Below, in pieces: positions 35,773 to 49,124 of a DNA stretch of 64,000 nucleotides. Where the stretch lies: NCBI GenBank assembly GCA_037783545.1, contig JBBELK010001671.1, forward strand, positions 1 to 64,000. Direction: 5' to 3'. Position numbers and translations under genes: made by a program. A model generated the notes under the pieces. It did no database searches, was not told the origin of the DNA, and worked only from the letters and a program-made list of their open reading frames with translations. Each line of letters begins with the position of its first letter. Positions within the stretch are counted from its first letter, which is position 1. This DNA is from Henricia sp. BOLD:AAB3569. Lineage: Eukaryota; Echinodermata; Asteroidea; Spinulosida; Echinasteridae.

Positions 35773-38300
35773 GTGGCTGTCTGTACACACCTCTTTGGGG
35801 TACTCCTGAGTTGTGCGCATGCTCAGTCATTCGGACTGTCGTTAACGCACCGCAGTTTGGCTCGGCAATTTGGTCAAAGTGTGGTCCAAACGTCGGCAAA
35901 TTTGGAGGTCGAAAAATGTTCCGACGAACTTCAAATTTTGCATGCCCTAAACTCTCTATATTGCGCACTTGTCATAAAAAATTGACAGACTTTCGCCGGG
36001 AAATGGCAGAGAAATTTCAAAGTTTAGAAAAAACTGGGTTGAGGCTTCCTGACTGCTCTCACGCAAACCGTGGCTGTCTGTACACACCTCTTTGGGGTAC
36101 TCCTGAGTTGTGCGCATGCTCAGTCATTCGGACTGTCGTTAACGCACCGCAGTTTGGCTCGGCAATTTGGTCAAAGTGTGGTCCAAACGTCGGCAAATTT
36201 GGAGGTCGAAAAATGTTCCGACGAACTTCAAATTTTGCATGCCCTAAACTCTCTATATTGCGCACTTGTCATAAAAAATTGACAGACTTTCGCCGGGAAA
36301 TGGCAGAGAAATTTCAAAGTTTAGAAAAAACTGGGTTGAGGCTTCCTGACTGCTCTCACGCAAACCGTGGCTGTCTGTACACACCTCTTTGGGGTACTCC
36401 TGAGTTGTGCGCATGCTCAGTCATTCGGACTGTCGTTAACGCACCGCAGTTTGGCTCGGCAATTTGGTCAAAGTGTGGTCCAAACGTCGGCAAATTTGGA
36501 GGTCGAAAAATGTTCCGACGAACTTCAAATTTTGCATGCCCTAAACTCTCTATATTGCGCACTTGTCATAAAAAATTGACAGACTTTCGCCGGGAAATGG
36601 CAGAGAAATTTCAAAGTTTAGAAAAAACTGGGTTGAGGCTTCCTGACTGCTCTCACGCAAACCGTGGCTGTCTGTACACACCTCTTTGGGGTACTCCTGA
36701 GTTGTGCGCATGCTCAGTCATTCGGACTGTCGTTAACGCACCGCAGTTTGGCTCGGCAATTTGGTCAAAGTGTGGTCCAAACGTCGGCAAATTTGGAGGT
36801 CGAAAAATGTTCCGACGAACTTCAAATTTTGCATGCCCTAAACTCTCTATATTGCGCACTTGTCATAAAAAATTGACAGACTTTCGCCGGGAAATGGCAG
36901 AGAAATTTCAAAGTTTAGAAAAAACTGGGTTGAGGCTTCCTGACTGCTCTCACGCAAACCGTGGCTGTCTGTACACACCTCTTTGGGGTACTCCTGAGTT
37001 GTGCGAATGCTCAGTCATTCGGACTGTCGTTAACGCACCGCAGTTTGGCTCGGCAATTTGGTCAAAGTGTGGTCCAAACGTCGGCAAATTTGGAGGTCGA
37101 AAAATGTTCCGACGAACTTCAAATTTTGCATGCCCTAAACTCTCTATATTGCGCACTTGTCATAAAAAATTGACAGACTTTCGCCGGGAAATGGCAGAGA
37201 AATTTCAAAGTTTAGAAAAAACTGGGTTGAGGCTTCCTGACTGCTCTCACGCAAACCGTGGCTGTCTGTACACACCTCTTTGGGGTACTCCTGAGTTGTG
37301 CGCATGCTCAGTCATTCGGACTGTCGTTAACGCACCGCAGTTTGGCTCGGCAATTTGGTCAAAGTGTGGTCCAAACGTCGGCAAATTTGGAGGTCGAAAA
37401 ATGTTCCGACGAACTTCAAATTTTGCATGCCCTAAACTCTCTATATTGCGCACTTGTCATAAAAAATTGACAGACTTTCGCCGGGAAATGGCAGAGAAAT
37501 TTCAAAGTTTAGAAAAAACTGGGTTGAGGCTTCCTGACTGCTCTCACGCAAACCGTGGCTGTCTGTACACACCTCTTTGGGGTACTCCTGAGTTGTGCGC
37601 ATGCTCAGTCATTCGGACTGTCGTTAACGCACCGCAGTTTGGCTCGGCAATTTGGTCAAAGTGTGGTCCAAACGTCGGCAAATTTGGAGGTCGAAAAATG
37701 TTCCGACGAACTTCAAATTTTGCATGCCCTAAACTCTCTATATTGCGCACTTGTCATAAAAAATTGACAGACTTTCGCCGGGAAATGGCAGAGAAATTTC
37801 AAAGTTTAGAAAAAACTGGGTTGAGGCTTCCTGACTGCTCTCACGCAAACCGTGGCTGTCTGTACACACCTCTTTGGGGTACTCCTGAGTTGTGCGCATG
37901 CTCAGTCATTCGGACTGTCGTTAACGCACCGCAGTTTGGCTCGGCAATTTGGTCAAAGTGTGGTCCAAACGTCGGCAAATTTGGAGGTCGAAAAATGTTC
38001 CGACGAACTTCAAATTTTGCATGCCCTAAACTCTCTATATTGCGCACTTGTCATACAAAATTGACAGACTTTCGCCGGGAAATGGCAGAGAAATTTCAAA
38101 GTTTAGAAAAAACTGGGTTGAGGCTTCCTGACTGCTCTCACGCAAACCGTGGCTGTCTGTACACACCTCTTTGGGGTACTCCTGAGTTGTGCGCATGCTC
38201 AGTCATTCGGACTGTCGTTAACGCACCGCAGTTTGGCTCGGCAATTTGGTCAAAGTGTGGTCCAAACGTCGGCAAATTTGGAGGTCGAAAAATGTTCTGA
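35742..38300 (+). other. Stop-free frame of 852 codons, judged non-coding
   Basis: Nearly nine monomers of exactly 297 bp keep the 99-codon frame open. It ends in TGA created by ATGTTCTGACG at 38298-38300. The same stop recurs at 39486-39488 and 42160-42162 as part of an HOR. Identical units give identical 99-residue repeats with no recognisable domain. There is no evidence of expression or selection. Confidence 0.7.
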
Positions 38301-39336
38301 CGAACTTCAAATTTTGCATGCCCTAAACTCTCTATATTGCGCACTTGTCATAAAAAATTGACAGACTTTCGCCGGGAAATGGCAGAGAAATTTCAAAGTT
38401 TAGAAAAAACTGGGTTGAGGCTTCCTGACTGCTCTCACGCAAACCGTGGCTGTCTGTACACACCTCTTTGGGGTACTCCTGAGTTGTGCGCATGCTCAGT
38501 CATTCGGACTGTCGTTAACGCACCGCAGTTTGGCTCGGCAATTTGGTCAAAGTGTGGTCCAAACGTCGGCAAATTTGGAGGTCGAAAAATGTTCCGACGA
38601 ACTTCAAATTTTGCATGCCCTAAACTCTCTATATTGCGCACTTGTCATAAAAAATTGACAGACTTTCGCCGGGAAATGGCAGAGAAATTTCAAAGTTTAG
38701 AAAAAACTGGGTTGAGGCTTCCTGACTGCTCTCACGCAAACCGTGGCTGTCTGTACACACCTCTTTGGGGTACTCCTGAGTTGTGCGCATGCTCAGTCAT
38801 TCGGACTGTCGTTAACGCACCGCAGTTTGGCTCGGCAATTTGGTCAAAGTGTGGTCCAAACGTCGGCAAATTTGGAGGTCGAAAAATGTTCCGACGAACT
38901 TCAAATTTTGCATGCCCTAAACTCTCTATATTGCGCACTTGTCATAAAAAATTGACAGACTTTCGCCGGGAAATGGCAGAGAAATTTCAAAGTTTAGAAA
39001 AAACTGGGTTGAGGCTTCCTGACTGCTCTCACGCAAACCGTGGCTGTCTGTACACACCTCTTTGGGGTACTCCTGAGTTGTGCGCATGCTCAGTCATTCG
39101 GACTGTCGTTAACGCACCGCAGTTTGGCTCGGCAATTTGGTCAAAGTGTGGTCCAAACGTCGGCAAATTTGGAGGTCGAAAAATGTTCCGACGAACTTCA
39201 AATTTTGCATGCCCTAAACTCTCTATATTGCGCACTTGTCATAAAAAATTGACAGACTTTCGCCGGGAAATGGCAGAGAAATTTCAAAGTTTAGAAAAAA
39301 CTGGGTTGAGGCTTCCTGACTGCTCTCACGCAAACC
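35773..39336. repeat. Homogeneous core of consensus-like 297-bp monomers
   Basis: Twelve units (35773, 36070, 36367, 36664, 36961, 37258, 37555, 37852, 38149, 38446, 38743, 39040), all exactly 297 bp. The first four, and separately 38446-39336, look identical. The only markers seen are GCGAATGC (36961), CATACAAAA (37852) and ATGTTCTGACG (38149). This is the most uniform stretch of the window, and it separates the 17-mer/4-mer family on the left from the diversified family on the right. Confidence 0.85.
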
Positions 39337-42300
39337 GTGGCTGTCTGTACACACCTCTTTGGGGTACTCCTGAGTTGTGCGAATGCTCAGTCATTCGGAC
39401 TGTCGTTAACGCACCGCAGTTTGGCTCGGCAATTTGGTCAAAGTGTGGTCCAAACGTCGGCAAATTTGGAGGTCGAAAAATGTTCTGACGAACTTCAAAT
39501 TTTGCATGCCCTAAACTCTCTATATTGCGCACTTGTCATAAAAAATTGACAGACTTTCGCCGGGAAATGGCAGAGAAATTTCAAAGTTTAGAAAAAAATG
39601 GGTTGAGGCTTCCTGACTGCTCTCACGCAAACCGTGGCTGTCTGTACACACCTCTTTGGGGTACTCCTGAGTTGTGCGCATGCTCAGTCATTCGGACTGT
39701 CGTTAACGCACCGCAGTTTGGCTCGGCAATTTGGTCAAAGTGTGGTCCAAACGTCGGCAAATTTGGAGGTCGAAAAATGTTTCGACGAACTTCAAATTTT
39801 GCATGCCCTAAACTCTCTATATTGCGCACTTGTCATAAAAAAATTGACAGACTTTCGCCGGGAAATGGCAGAGAAATTTCAAAGTTTAGAAAAAACTGGG
39901 TTGAGGCTTCCTGACTGCTCTCACGCAAACCGTGGTTGTCTGTACAAACCTCTTTGGGGTACTCCTGAGTTGTGCGCATGCTCAGTCATTCGGACTGTCG
40001 TTAACGCACCGCAGTTTGGCTCGTCAATTTGGTCAAAGTGTGGTCCAAACGTCGGCAAATTTGGAGGTCGAAAAATGTTCCGACGAACTTCAAATTGTGC
40101 ATGCCCTAAACTCTCTATATTGCGCACTTGTCATAAAAAATTGACAGACTTTCGCCGGGAAATGGCAGAGAAATTTCAAAGTTTAGAAAAAACTGGGTTG
40201 AGGCTTCCTGACTGCTCTCACGCAAACCGTGGCTGTCTGTACACACCTCTTTGGGGTACTCCTGAGTTGTGCGCATGCTCAGTCATTCGGACTGTCGTTA
40301 ACGCACCGCAGTTTGGCTGGGCAATTTGGTCAAAGTGTGGTCCAAACGTCGGCAAATTTGGAGGTCGAAAAATGTTCCGACGAACTTCAAATTTTGCATG
40401 CCCTAAACTCTCTATATTGCGCACTTGTCATAAAAAATGGACAGACTTTCGCCGGGAAATGGCAGAGAAATTTCAAAGTTTAGAAAAAACTGGGTTGAGG
40501 CTTCCTGACTGCTCTCACGCAAACCGTGGCTGTCTGTACACACCTCTTTGGGGTACTCCTGAGTTGTGCGCATGCTCAGTCATTCGGACTGTCGTTAACG
40601 CACCGCAGTTTGGCTCGGCAATTTGGTCAAAGTGTGGTCCAAACGTCGGCAAATTTGGAGTTCGAAAAATGTTCCGACGAACTTCAAATTTTGCATGCCC
40701 TAAACTCTCTATATTGCGCACTTGTCATAAAAAATTGACAGACTTTCACCGGGAAATGGCAGAGAAATTTCAAAGTTTAGAAAAAACTGGGTTGAGGCTT
40801 CCTGACTGCTCTCACGCAAACCGTGGCTGTCTGTACACACCTCTTTGGGGTACTCCTGAGTTGTGCGCATGCTCAGTCATTCGGACTGTCGTTAACGCAC
40901 CGCAGTTTGGCTCGGCAATTTGGTCAAAGTGTGGTCCAAACGTCGGCAAATTTGGAGGTCGAAAAATGTTCCGACGAACTTCAAATTTTGCATGCCCTAA
41001 ACACTCTATATTGCGCACTTGTCATAAAAAATTGACAGACTTTCGCCGGGAAATGGCAGAGAAATTTCAAAGTTTAGAAAAAAATGGGTTGAGGCTTCCT
41101 GACTGCTCTCACGCAAACCGTGGCTGTCTGTACACACCTCTTTGGGGTACTCCTGAGTTGTGCGCATGCTCAGTCATTCGGACTGTCGTTAACGCACCGC
41201 AGTTTGGCTCGGCAATTTGGTCAAAGTGTGGTCCAAACGTCGGCAAATTTGGAGGTCGAAAAATGTTTCGACGAACTTCAAATTGTGCATGCCCTAAACT
41301 CTCTATATTGCGCACTTGTCATAAAAAATTGACAGACTTTCGCCGGGAAATGGCAGAGAAATTTCAAAGTTTAGAAAAAACTGGGTTGAGGCTTCCTGAC
41401 TGCTCTCACGCAAACCGTGGCTGTCTGTACACACCTCTTTGGGGTACTCCTGAGTTGTGCGCATGCTCAGTCATTCGGACTGTCGTTAACGCACCGCAGT
41501 TTGGCTCGGCAATTTGGTCAAAGTGTGGTCCAAACGTCGGCAAATTTGGAGGTCGAAAAATGTTCCGACGAACTTCAAATTTTGCATGCCCTAAACTCTC
41601 TATATTGCGCACTTGTCATAAAAAATTGACAGACTTTCGCCGGGAAATGGCAGAGAAATTTCAAAGTTTAGAAAAAACTGGGTTGAGGCTTCCTGACTGC
41701 TCTCACGCAAACCGTGGCTGTCTGTACACACCTCTTTGGGGTACTCCTGAGTTGTGCGCATGCTCAGTCATTCGGACTGTCGTTAACGCACCGCAGTTTG
41801 GCTCGGCAATTTGGTCAAAGTGTGGTCCAAACGTCGGCAAATTTGGAGGTCGAAAAATGTTCCGACGAACTTCAAATTTTGCATGCCCTAAACTCTCTAT
41901 ATTGCGCACTTGTCATAAAAAATTGACAGACTTTCGCCGGGAAATGGCAGAGAAATTTCAAAGTTTAGAAAAAACTGGGTTGAGGCTTCCTGACTGCTCT
42001 CACGCAAACCGTGGCTGTCTGTACACACCTCTTTGGGGTACTCCTGAGTTGTGCGAATGCTCAGTCATTCGGACTGTCGTTAACGCACCGCAGTTTGGCT
42101 CGGCAATTTGGTCAAAGTGTGGTCCAAACGTCGGCAAATTTGGAGGTCGAAAAATGTTCTGACGAACTTCAAATTTTGCATGCCCTAAACTCTCTATATT
42201 GCGCACTTGTCATAAAAAATTGACAGACTTTCGCCGGGAAATGGCAGAGAAATTTCAAAGTTTAGAAAAAAATGGGTTGAGGCTTCCTGACTGCTCTCAC

Positions 42301-43496
42301 GCAAACCGTGGCTGTCTGTACACACCTCTTTGGGGTACTCCTGAGTTGTGCGCATGCTCAGTCATTCGGACTGTCGTTAACGCACCGCAGTTTGGCTCGG
42401 CAATTTGGTCAAAGTGTGGTCCAAACGTCGGCAAATTTGGAGGTCGAAAAATGTTTCGACGAACTTCAAATTTTGCATGCCCTAAACTCTCTATATTGCG
42501 CACTTGTCATAAAAAAATTGACAGACTTTCGCCGGGAAATGGCAGAGAAATTTCAAAGTTTAGAAAAAACTGGGTTGAGGCTTCCTGACTGCTCTCACGC
42601 AAACCGTGGTTGTCTGTACAAACCTCTTTGGGGTACTCCTGAGTTGTGCGCATGCTCAGTCATTCGGACTGTCGTTAACGCACCGCAGTTTGGCTCGGCA
42701 ATTTGGTCAAAGTGTGGTCCAAACGTCGGCAAATTTGGAGGTCGAAAAATGTTCCGACGAACTTCAAATTGTGCATGCCCTAAACTCTCTATATTGCGCA
42801 CTTGTCATAAAAAATTGACAGACTTTCGCCGGGAAATGGCAGAGAAATTTCAAAGTTTAGAAAAAACTGGGTTGAGGCTTCCTGACTGCTCTCACGCAAA
42901 CCGTGGCTGTCTGTACACACCTCTTTGGGGTACTCCTGAGTTGTGCGCATGCTCAGTCATTCGGACTGTCGTTAACGCACCGCAGTTTGGCTGGGCAATT
43001 TGGTCAAAGTGTGGTCCAAACGTCGGCAAATTTGGAGGTCGAAAAATGTTCCGACGAACTTCAAATTTTGCATGCCCTAAACTCTCTATATTGCGCACTT
43101 GTCATAAAAAATGGACAGACTTTCGCCGGGAAATGGCAGAGAAATTTCAAAGTTTAGAAAAAACTGGGTTGAGGCTTCCTGACTGCTCTCACGCAAACCG
43201 TGGCTGTCTGTACACACCTCTTTGGGGTACTCCTGAGTTGTGCGCATGCTCAGTCATTCGGACTGTCGTTAACGCACCGCAGTTTGGCTCGGCAATTTGG
43301 TCAAAGTGTGGTCCAAACGTCGGCAAATTTGGAGTTCGAAAAATGTTCCGACGAACTTCAAATTTTGCATGCCCTAAACTCTCTATATTGCGCACTTGTC
43401 ATAAAAAATTGACAGACTTTCACCGGGAAATGGCAGAGAAATTTCAAAGTTTAGAAAAAACTGGGTTGAGGCTTCCTGACTGCTCTCACGCAAACC
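39337..43496. repeat. 9-monomer HOR domain (2674 bp period)
   Basis: Monomer types by start: E 39337 (GCGAATGC, TTCTGACG, A7 before TGGG), F' 39634 (ATGTTTCG, A7), K 39932 (GGTTGTCTG, TACAAACC, AATTGTGC), W 40229 (CTGGGCAA, AAAATGG), V 40526 (GGAGTTCG, TTTCACCGG), H 40823 (AAACACTCT, A7 before TGGG), F 41120 (ATGTTTCG, AATTGTGC), two plain units 41417 and 41714, then E 42011, F' 42308, K 42606, W 42903, V 43200. The first five types recur at exactly 2674 bp. I see one substitution between them (GCTCGTCAA near 40023). After V the second copy switches to a different series. Confidence 0.87.
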
Positions 43497-46400
43497 GTGG
43501 CTGTCTGTACACACCTCTTTGGGGTACTCCTGAGTTGTGCGCATGCTCAGTCATTCGGACTGTCGTTAACGCACCGCAGTTTGGCTCGGCAATTTGGTCA
43601 AAGTGTGGTCCAAACGTCGGCAAAGTTGGAGGTCGAAAAATGTTCCGACGAACTTCAAATTTTGCATGCCCTAAACTCTCTATATTGCGCACTTGTCATA
43701 AAAAAATTGACAGACTTTCGCCGGGAAATGGCAGAGAAATTTCAAAGTTTAGAAAAAACTGGGTTGAGGCTTCCTGACTGCTCTCACGCAAACCGTGGCT
43801 GTCTGTACACACCTCTTTGGGGTACTCCTGACTTGTGCGCATGCTCAGTCATTCGGACTGTCGTTAACGCACCGCAGTTTGGCTGGGCAATTTGGTCAAA
43901 GTGTGGTCCAAACGTCGGCAAATTTGGAGGTCGAAAAATGTTCCGACGAACTTCAAATTTTGCATGCCCTAAACTCTCTATATTGCGCACTTGTCATAAA
44001 AAATGGACAGACTTTCGCCGGGAAATGGCAGAGAAATTTCAAAGTTTAGAAAAAACTGGGTTGAGGCTTCCTGACTGCTCTCACGCAAACCGTGGCTGTC
44101 TGTACACACCTCTTTGGGGTACTCCTGAGTTGTGCGCATGCTCAGTCTTTCGGACTGTCGTTAACGCACCGCAGTTTGGCTCGGCAATTTGGTCAAAGTG
44201 TGGTCCAAACGTCGGCAAATTTGGAGTTCGAAAAATGTTCCGACGAACTTCAAATTTTGCATGCCCTAAACTCTCTATATTGCGCACTTGTCATAAAAAA
44301 TTGACAGACTTTCACCGGGAAATGGCAGAGAAATTTCAAAGTTTAGAAAAAACTGGGTTGAGGCTTCCTGACTGCTCTCACGCAAACCGTGGCTGTCTGT
44401 ACACACCTCTTTGGGGTACTCCTGACTTGTGCGCATGCTCAGTCATTCGGACTGTCGTTAACGCACCGCAGTTTGGCTGGGCAATTTGGTCAAAGTGTGG
44501 TCCAAACGTCGGCAAATTTGGAGGTCGAAAAATGTTCCGACGAACTTCAAATTTTGCATGCCCTAAACTCTCTATATTGCGCACTTGTCATAAAAAATGG
44601 ACAGACTTTCGCCGGGAAATGGCAGAGAAATTTCAAAGTTTAGAAAAAACTGGGTTGAGGCTTCCTGACTGCTCTCACGCAAACCGTGGCTGTCTGTACA
44701 CACCTCTTTGGGGTACTCCTGAGTTGTGCGCATGCTCAGTCATTCGGACTGTCGTTAACGCACCGCAGTTTGGCTCGGCAATTTGGTCAAAGTGTGGTCC
44801 AAACGTCGGCAAATTTGGAGGTCGAAAAATGTTCCGACGAACTTCAAATTTTGCATGCCCTAAACACTCTATATTGCGCACTTGTCATAAAAAATTGACA
44901 GACTTTCGCCGGGAAATGGCAGAGAAATTTCAAAGTTTAGAAAAAAATGGGTTGAGGCTTCCTGACTGCTCTCACGCAAACCGTGGCTGTCTGTACACAC
45001 CTCTTTGGGGTACTCCTGAGTTGTGCGCATGCTCAGTCATTCGGACTGTCGTTAACGCACCGCAGTTTGGCTCGGCAATTTGGTCAAAGTGTGGTCCAAA
45101 CGTCGGCAAATTTGGAGGTCGAAAAATGTTTCGACGAACTTCAAATTGTGCATGCCCTAAACTCTCTATATTGCGCACTTGTCATAAAAAATTGACAGAC
45201 TTTCGCCGGGAAATGGCAGAGAAATTTCAAAGTTTAGAAAAAACTGGGTTGAGGCTTCCTGACTGCTCTCACGCAAACCGTGGTTGTCTGTACAAACCTC
45301 TTTGGGGTACTCCTGAGTTGTGCGCATGCTCAGTCATTCGGACTGTCGTTAACGCACCGCAGTTTGGCTCGGCAATTTGGTCAAAGTGTGGTCCAAACGT
45401 CGGCAAATTTGGAGGTCGAAAAATGTTCCGACGAACTTCAAATTTTGCATGCCCTAAACTCTCTATATTGCGCACTTGTCATAAAAAATGGACAGACTTT
45501 CGCCGGGAAATGGCAGAGAAATTTCAAAGTTTAGAAAAAACTGGGTTGAGGCTTCCTGACTGCTCTCACGCAAACCGTGGCTGTCTGTACACACCTCTTT
45601 GGGGTACTCCTGACTTGTGCGCATGCTCAGTCATTCGGACTGTCGTTAACGCACCGCAGTTTGGCTGGGCAATTTGGTCAAAGTGTGGTCCAAACGTCGG
45701 CAAATTTGGAGGTCGAAAAATGTTCCGACGAACTTCAAATTTTGCATGCCCTAAACTCTCTATATTGCGCACTTGTCATAAAAAATGGACAGACTTTCGC
45801 CGGGAAATGGCAGAGAAATTTCAAAGTTTAGAAAAAACTGGGTTGAGGCTTCCTGACTGCTCTCACGCAAACCGTGGCTGTCTGTACACACCTCTTTGGG
45901 GTACTCCTGAGTTGTGCGCATGCTCAGTCATTCGGACTGTCGTTAACGCACCGCAGTTTGGCTCGGCAATTTGGTCAAAGTGTGGTCCAAACGTCGGCAA
46001 ATTTGGAGTTCGAAAAATGTTCCGACGAACTTCAAATTTTGCATGCCCTAAACTCTCTATATTGCGCACTTGTCATAAAAAATTGACAGACTTTCACCGG
46101 GAAATGGCAGAGAAATTTCAAAGTTTAGAAAAAACTGGGTTGAGGCTTCCTGACTGCTCTCACGCAAACCGTGGCTGTCTGTACACACCTCTTTGGGGTA
46201 CTCCTGACTTGTGCGCATGCTCAGTCATTCGGACTGTCGTTAACGCACCGCAGTTTGGCTGGGCAATTTGGTCAAAGTGTGGTCCAAACGTCGGCAAATT
46301 TGGAGGTCGAAAAATGTTCCGACGAACTTCAAATTTTGCATGCCCTAAACTCTCTATATTGCGCACTTGTCATAAAAAATGGACAGACTTTCGCCGGGAA

Positions 46401-48546
46401 ATGGCAGAGAAATTTCAAAGTTTAGAAAAAACTGGGTTGAGGCTTCCTGACTGCTCTCACGCAAACCGTGGCTGTCTGTACACACCTCTTTGGGGTACTC
46501 CTGAGTTGTGCGCATGCTCAGTCATTCGGACTGTCGTTAACGCACCGCAGTTTGGCTCGGCAATTTGGTCAAAGTGTGGTCCAAACGTCGGCAAATTTGG
46601 AGGTCGAAAAATGTTCCGACGAACTTCAAATTTTGCATGCCCTAAACACTCTATATTGCGCACTTGTCATAAAAAATTGACAGACTTTCGCCGGGAAATG
46701 GCAGAGAAATTTCAAAGTTTAGAAAAAAATGGGTTGAGGCTTCCTGACTGCTCTCACGCAAACCGTGGCTGTCTGTACACACCTCTTTGGGGTACTCCTG
46801 AGTTGTGCGCATGCTCAGTCATTCGGACTGTCGTTAACGCACCGCAGTTTGGCTCGGCAATTTGGTCAAAGTGTGGTCCAAACGTCGGCAAATTTGGAGG
46901 TCGAAAAATGTTTCGACGAACTTCAAATTGTGCATGCCCTAAACTCTCTATATTGCGCACTTGTCATAAAAAATTGACAGACTTTCGCCGGGAAATGGCA
47001 GAGAAATTTCAAAGTTTAGAAAAAACTGGGTTGAGGCTTCCTGACTGCTCTCACGCAAACCGTGGTTGTCTGTACAAACCTCTTTGGGGTACTCCTGAGT
47101 TGTGCGCATGCTCAGTCATTCGGACTGTCGTTAACGCACCGCAGTTTGGCTCGGCAATTTGGTCAAAGTGTGGTCCAAACGTCGGCAAATTTGGAGGTCG
47201 AAAAATGTTCCGACGAACTTCAAATTTTGCATGCCCTAAACTCTCTATATTGCGCACTTGTCATAAAAAATGGACAGACTTTCGCCGGGAAATGGCAGAG
47301 AAATTTCAAAGTTTAGAAAAAACTGGGTTGAGGCTTCCTGACTGCTCTCACGCAAACCGTGGCTGTCTGTACACACCTCTTTGGGGTACTCCTGAGTTGT
47401 GCGCATGCTCAGTCATTCGGACTGTCGTTAACGCACCGCAGTTTGGCTCGGCAATTTGGTCAAAGTGTGGTCCAAACGTCGGCAAATTTGGAGTTCGAAA
47501 AATGTTCCGACGAACTTCAAATTTTGCATGCCCTAAACTCTCTATATTGCGCACTTGTCATAAAAAATTGACAGACTTTCACCGGGAAATGGCAGAGAAA
47601 TTTCAAAGTTTAGAAAAAACTGGGTTGAGGCTTCCTGACTGCTCTCACGCAAACCGTGGCTGTCTGTACACACCTCTTTGGGGTACTCCTGAGTTGTGCG
47701 CATGCTCAGTCATTCGGACTGTCGTTAACGCACCGCAGTTTGGCTCGGCAATTTGGTCAAAGTGTGGTCCAAACGTCGGCAAATTTGGAGGTCGAAAAAT
47801 GTTCCGACGAACTTCAAATTTTGCATGCCCTAAACACTCTATATTGCGCACTTGTCATAAAAAATTGACAGACTTTCGCCGGGAAATGGCAGAGAAATTT
47901 CAAAGTTTAGAAAAAAATGGGTTGAGGCTTCCTGACTGCTCTCACGCAAACCGTGGCTGTCTGTACACACCTCTTTGGGGTACTCCTGAGTTGTGCGCAT
48001 GCTCAGTCATTCGGACTGTCGTTAACGCACCGCAGTTTGGCTCGGCAATTTGGTCAAAGTGTGGTCCAAACGTCGGCAAATTTGGAGGTCGAAAAATGTT
48101 TCGACGAACTTCAAATTGTGCATGCCCTAAACTCTCTATATTGCGCACTTGTCATAAAAAATTGACAGACTTTCGCCGGGAAATGGCAGAGAAATTTCAA
48201 AGTTTAGAAAAAACTGGGTTGAGGCTTCCTGACTGCTCTCACGCAAACCGTGGTTGTCTGTACAAACCTCTTTGGGGTACTCCTGAGTTGTGCGCATGCT
48301 CAGTCATTCGGACTGTCGTTAACGCACCGCAGTTTGGCTCGGCAATTTGGTCAAAGTGTGGTCCAAACGTCGGCAAATTTGGAGGTCGAAAAATGTTCCG
48401 ACGAACTTCAAATTTTGCATGCCCTAAACTCTCTATATTGCGCACTTGTCATAAAAAATTGACAGACTTTCGCCGGGAAATGGCAGAGAAATTTCAAAGT
48501 TTAGAAAAAACTGGGTTGAGGCTTCCTGACTGCTCTCACGCAAACC
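43497..48546. repeat. 6/5/4-monomer mosaic HOR domain
   Basis: Using the type letters of the preceding domain plus Q (CAAAGTTGG), with W here also carrying CCTGACTTG, the order is: Q 43497, W 43795, V 44092, W 44389, H 44686, F 44983, K 45280, W 45577, V 45874, W 46171, H 46468, F 46765, K 47062, V 47359, H 47656, F 47953, K 48250. W-V-W-H-F-K is a perfect 6-mer of 1782 bp (43795-45576 and 45577-47358). I see one substitution between copies (CAGTCTTTCGG near 44146). The third round is shortened to V-H-F-K, so the same cycle shrinks from six to four monomers. Confidence 0.87.
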
Positions 48547-49124
48547 GTGGCTGTCTGTACACACCTCTTTGGGGTACTCCTGAGTTGTGCGCATGCTCAG
48601 TCATTCGGACTGTCGTTAACGCACCGCAGTTTGGCTCGGCAATTTGGTCAAAGTGTGGTCCAAACGTCGGCAAAGTTGGAGGTCGAAAAATGTTCCGACG
48701 AACTTCAAATTTTGCATGCCCTAAACTCTCTATATTGCGCACTTGTCATAAAAAATTGACAGACTTTCGCCGGGAAATGGCAGAGAAATTTCAAAGTTTA
48801 GAAAAAACTGGGTTGAGGCTTCCTGACTGCTCTCACGCAAACCGTGGCTGTCTGTACACACCTCTTTGGGGTACTCCTGAGTTGTGCGCATGCTCAGTCA
48901 TTCGGACTGTCGTTAACGCACCGCAGTTTGGCTCGGCAATTTGGTCAAAGTGTGGTCCAAACGTCGGCAAAGTTGGAGGTCGAAAAATGTTCCGACGAAC
49001 TTCAAATTTTGCATGCCCTAAACTCTCTATATTGCGCACTTGTCATAAAAAAATTGACAGACTTTCGCCGGGAAATGGCAGAGAAATTTCAAAGTTTAGA
49101 AAAAACTGGGTTGAGGCTTCCTGA
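43497..49124 (+). other. Longest stop-free frame, 1875 codons, judged non-coding
   Basis: The frame begins in the 70-codon reading phase of unit 43497. It is shifted by that unit's A7 tract into the stop-free 99-codon phase, which stays open through about eighteen monomers. It terminates after another A7 tract shifts the phase at about 49050. The dependence on homopolymer slippage for both entry and exit shows that the length is accidental. Variants inside are mainly amino-acid changing (G to V, R to H, E to D, S to W, F to C). No domain, signal peptide or known family is recognisable. Confidence 0.75.

Noticed and set aside
43497-49124. Giant repeat-protein gene (1875 codons), and the many 61-103-codon ORFs on both strands
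   Set aside because: They follow automatically from a 3n-length monomer with one open frame. Start and end depend on A-tract slippage, stops recur in other units, variants are mostly amino-acid changing, and overlapping ORFs occur on both strands of every monomer.
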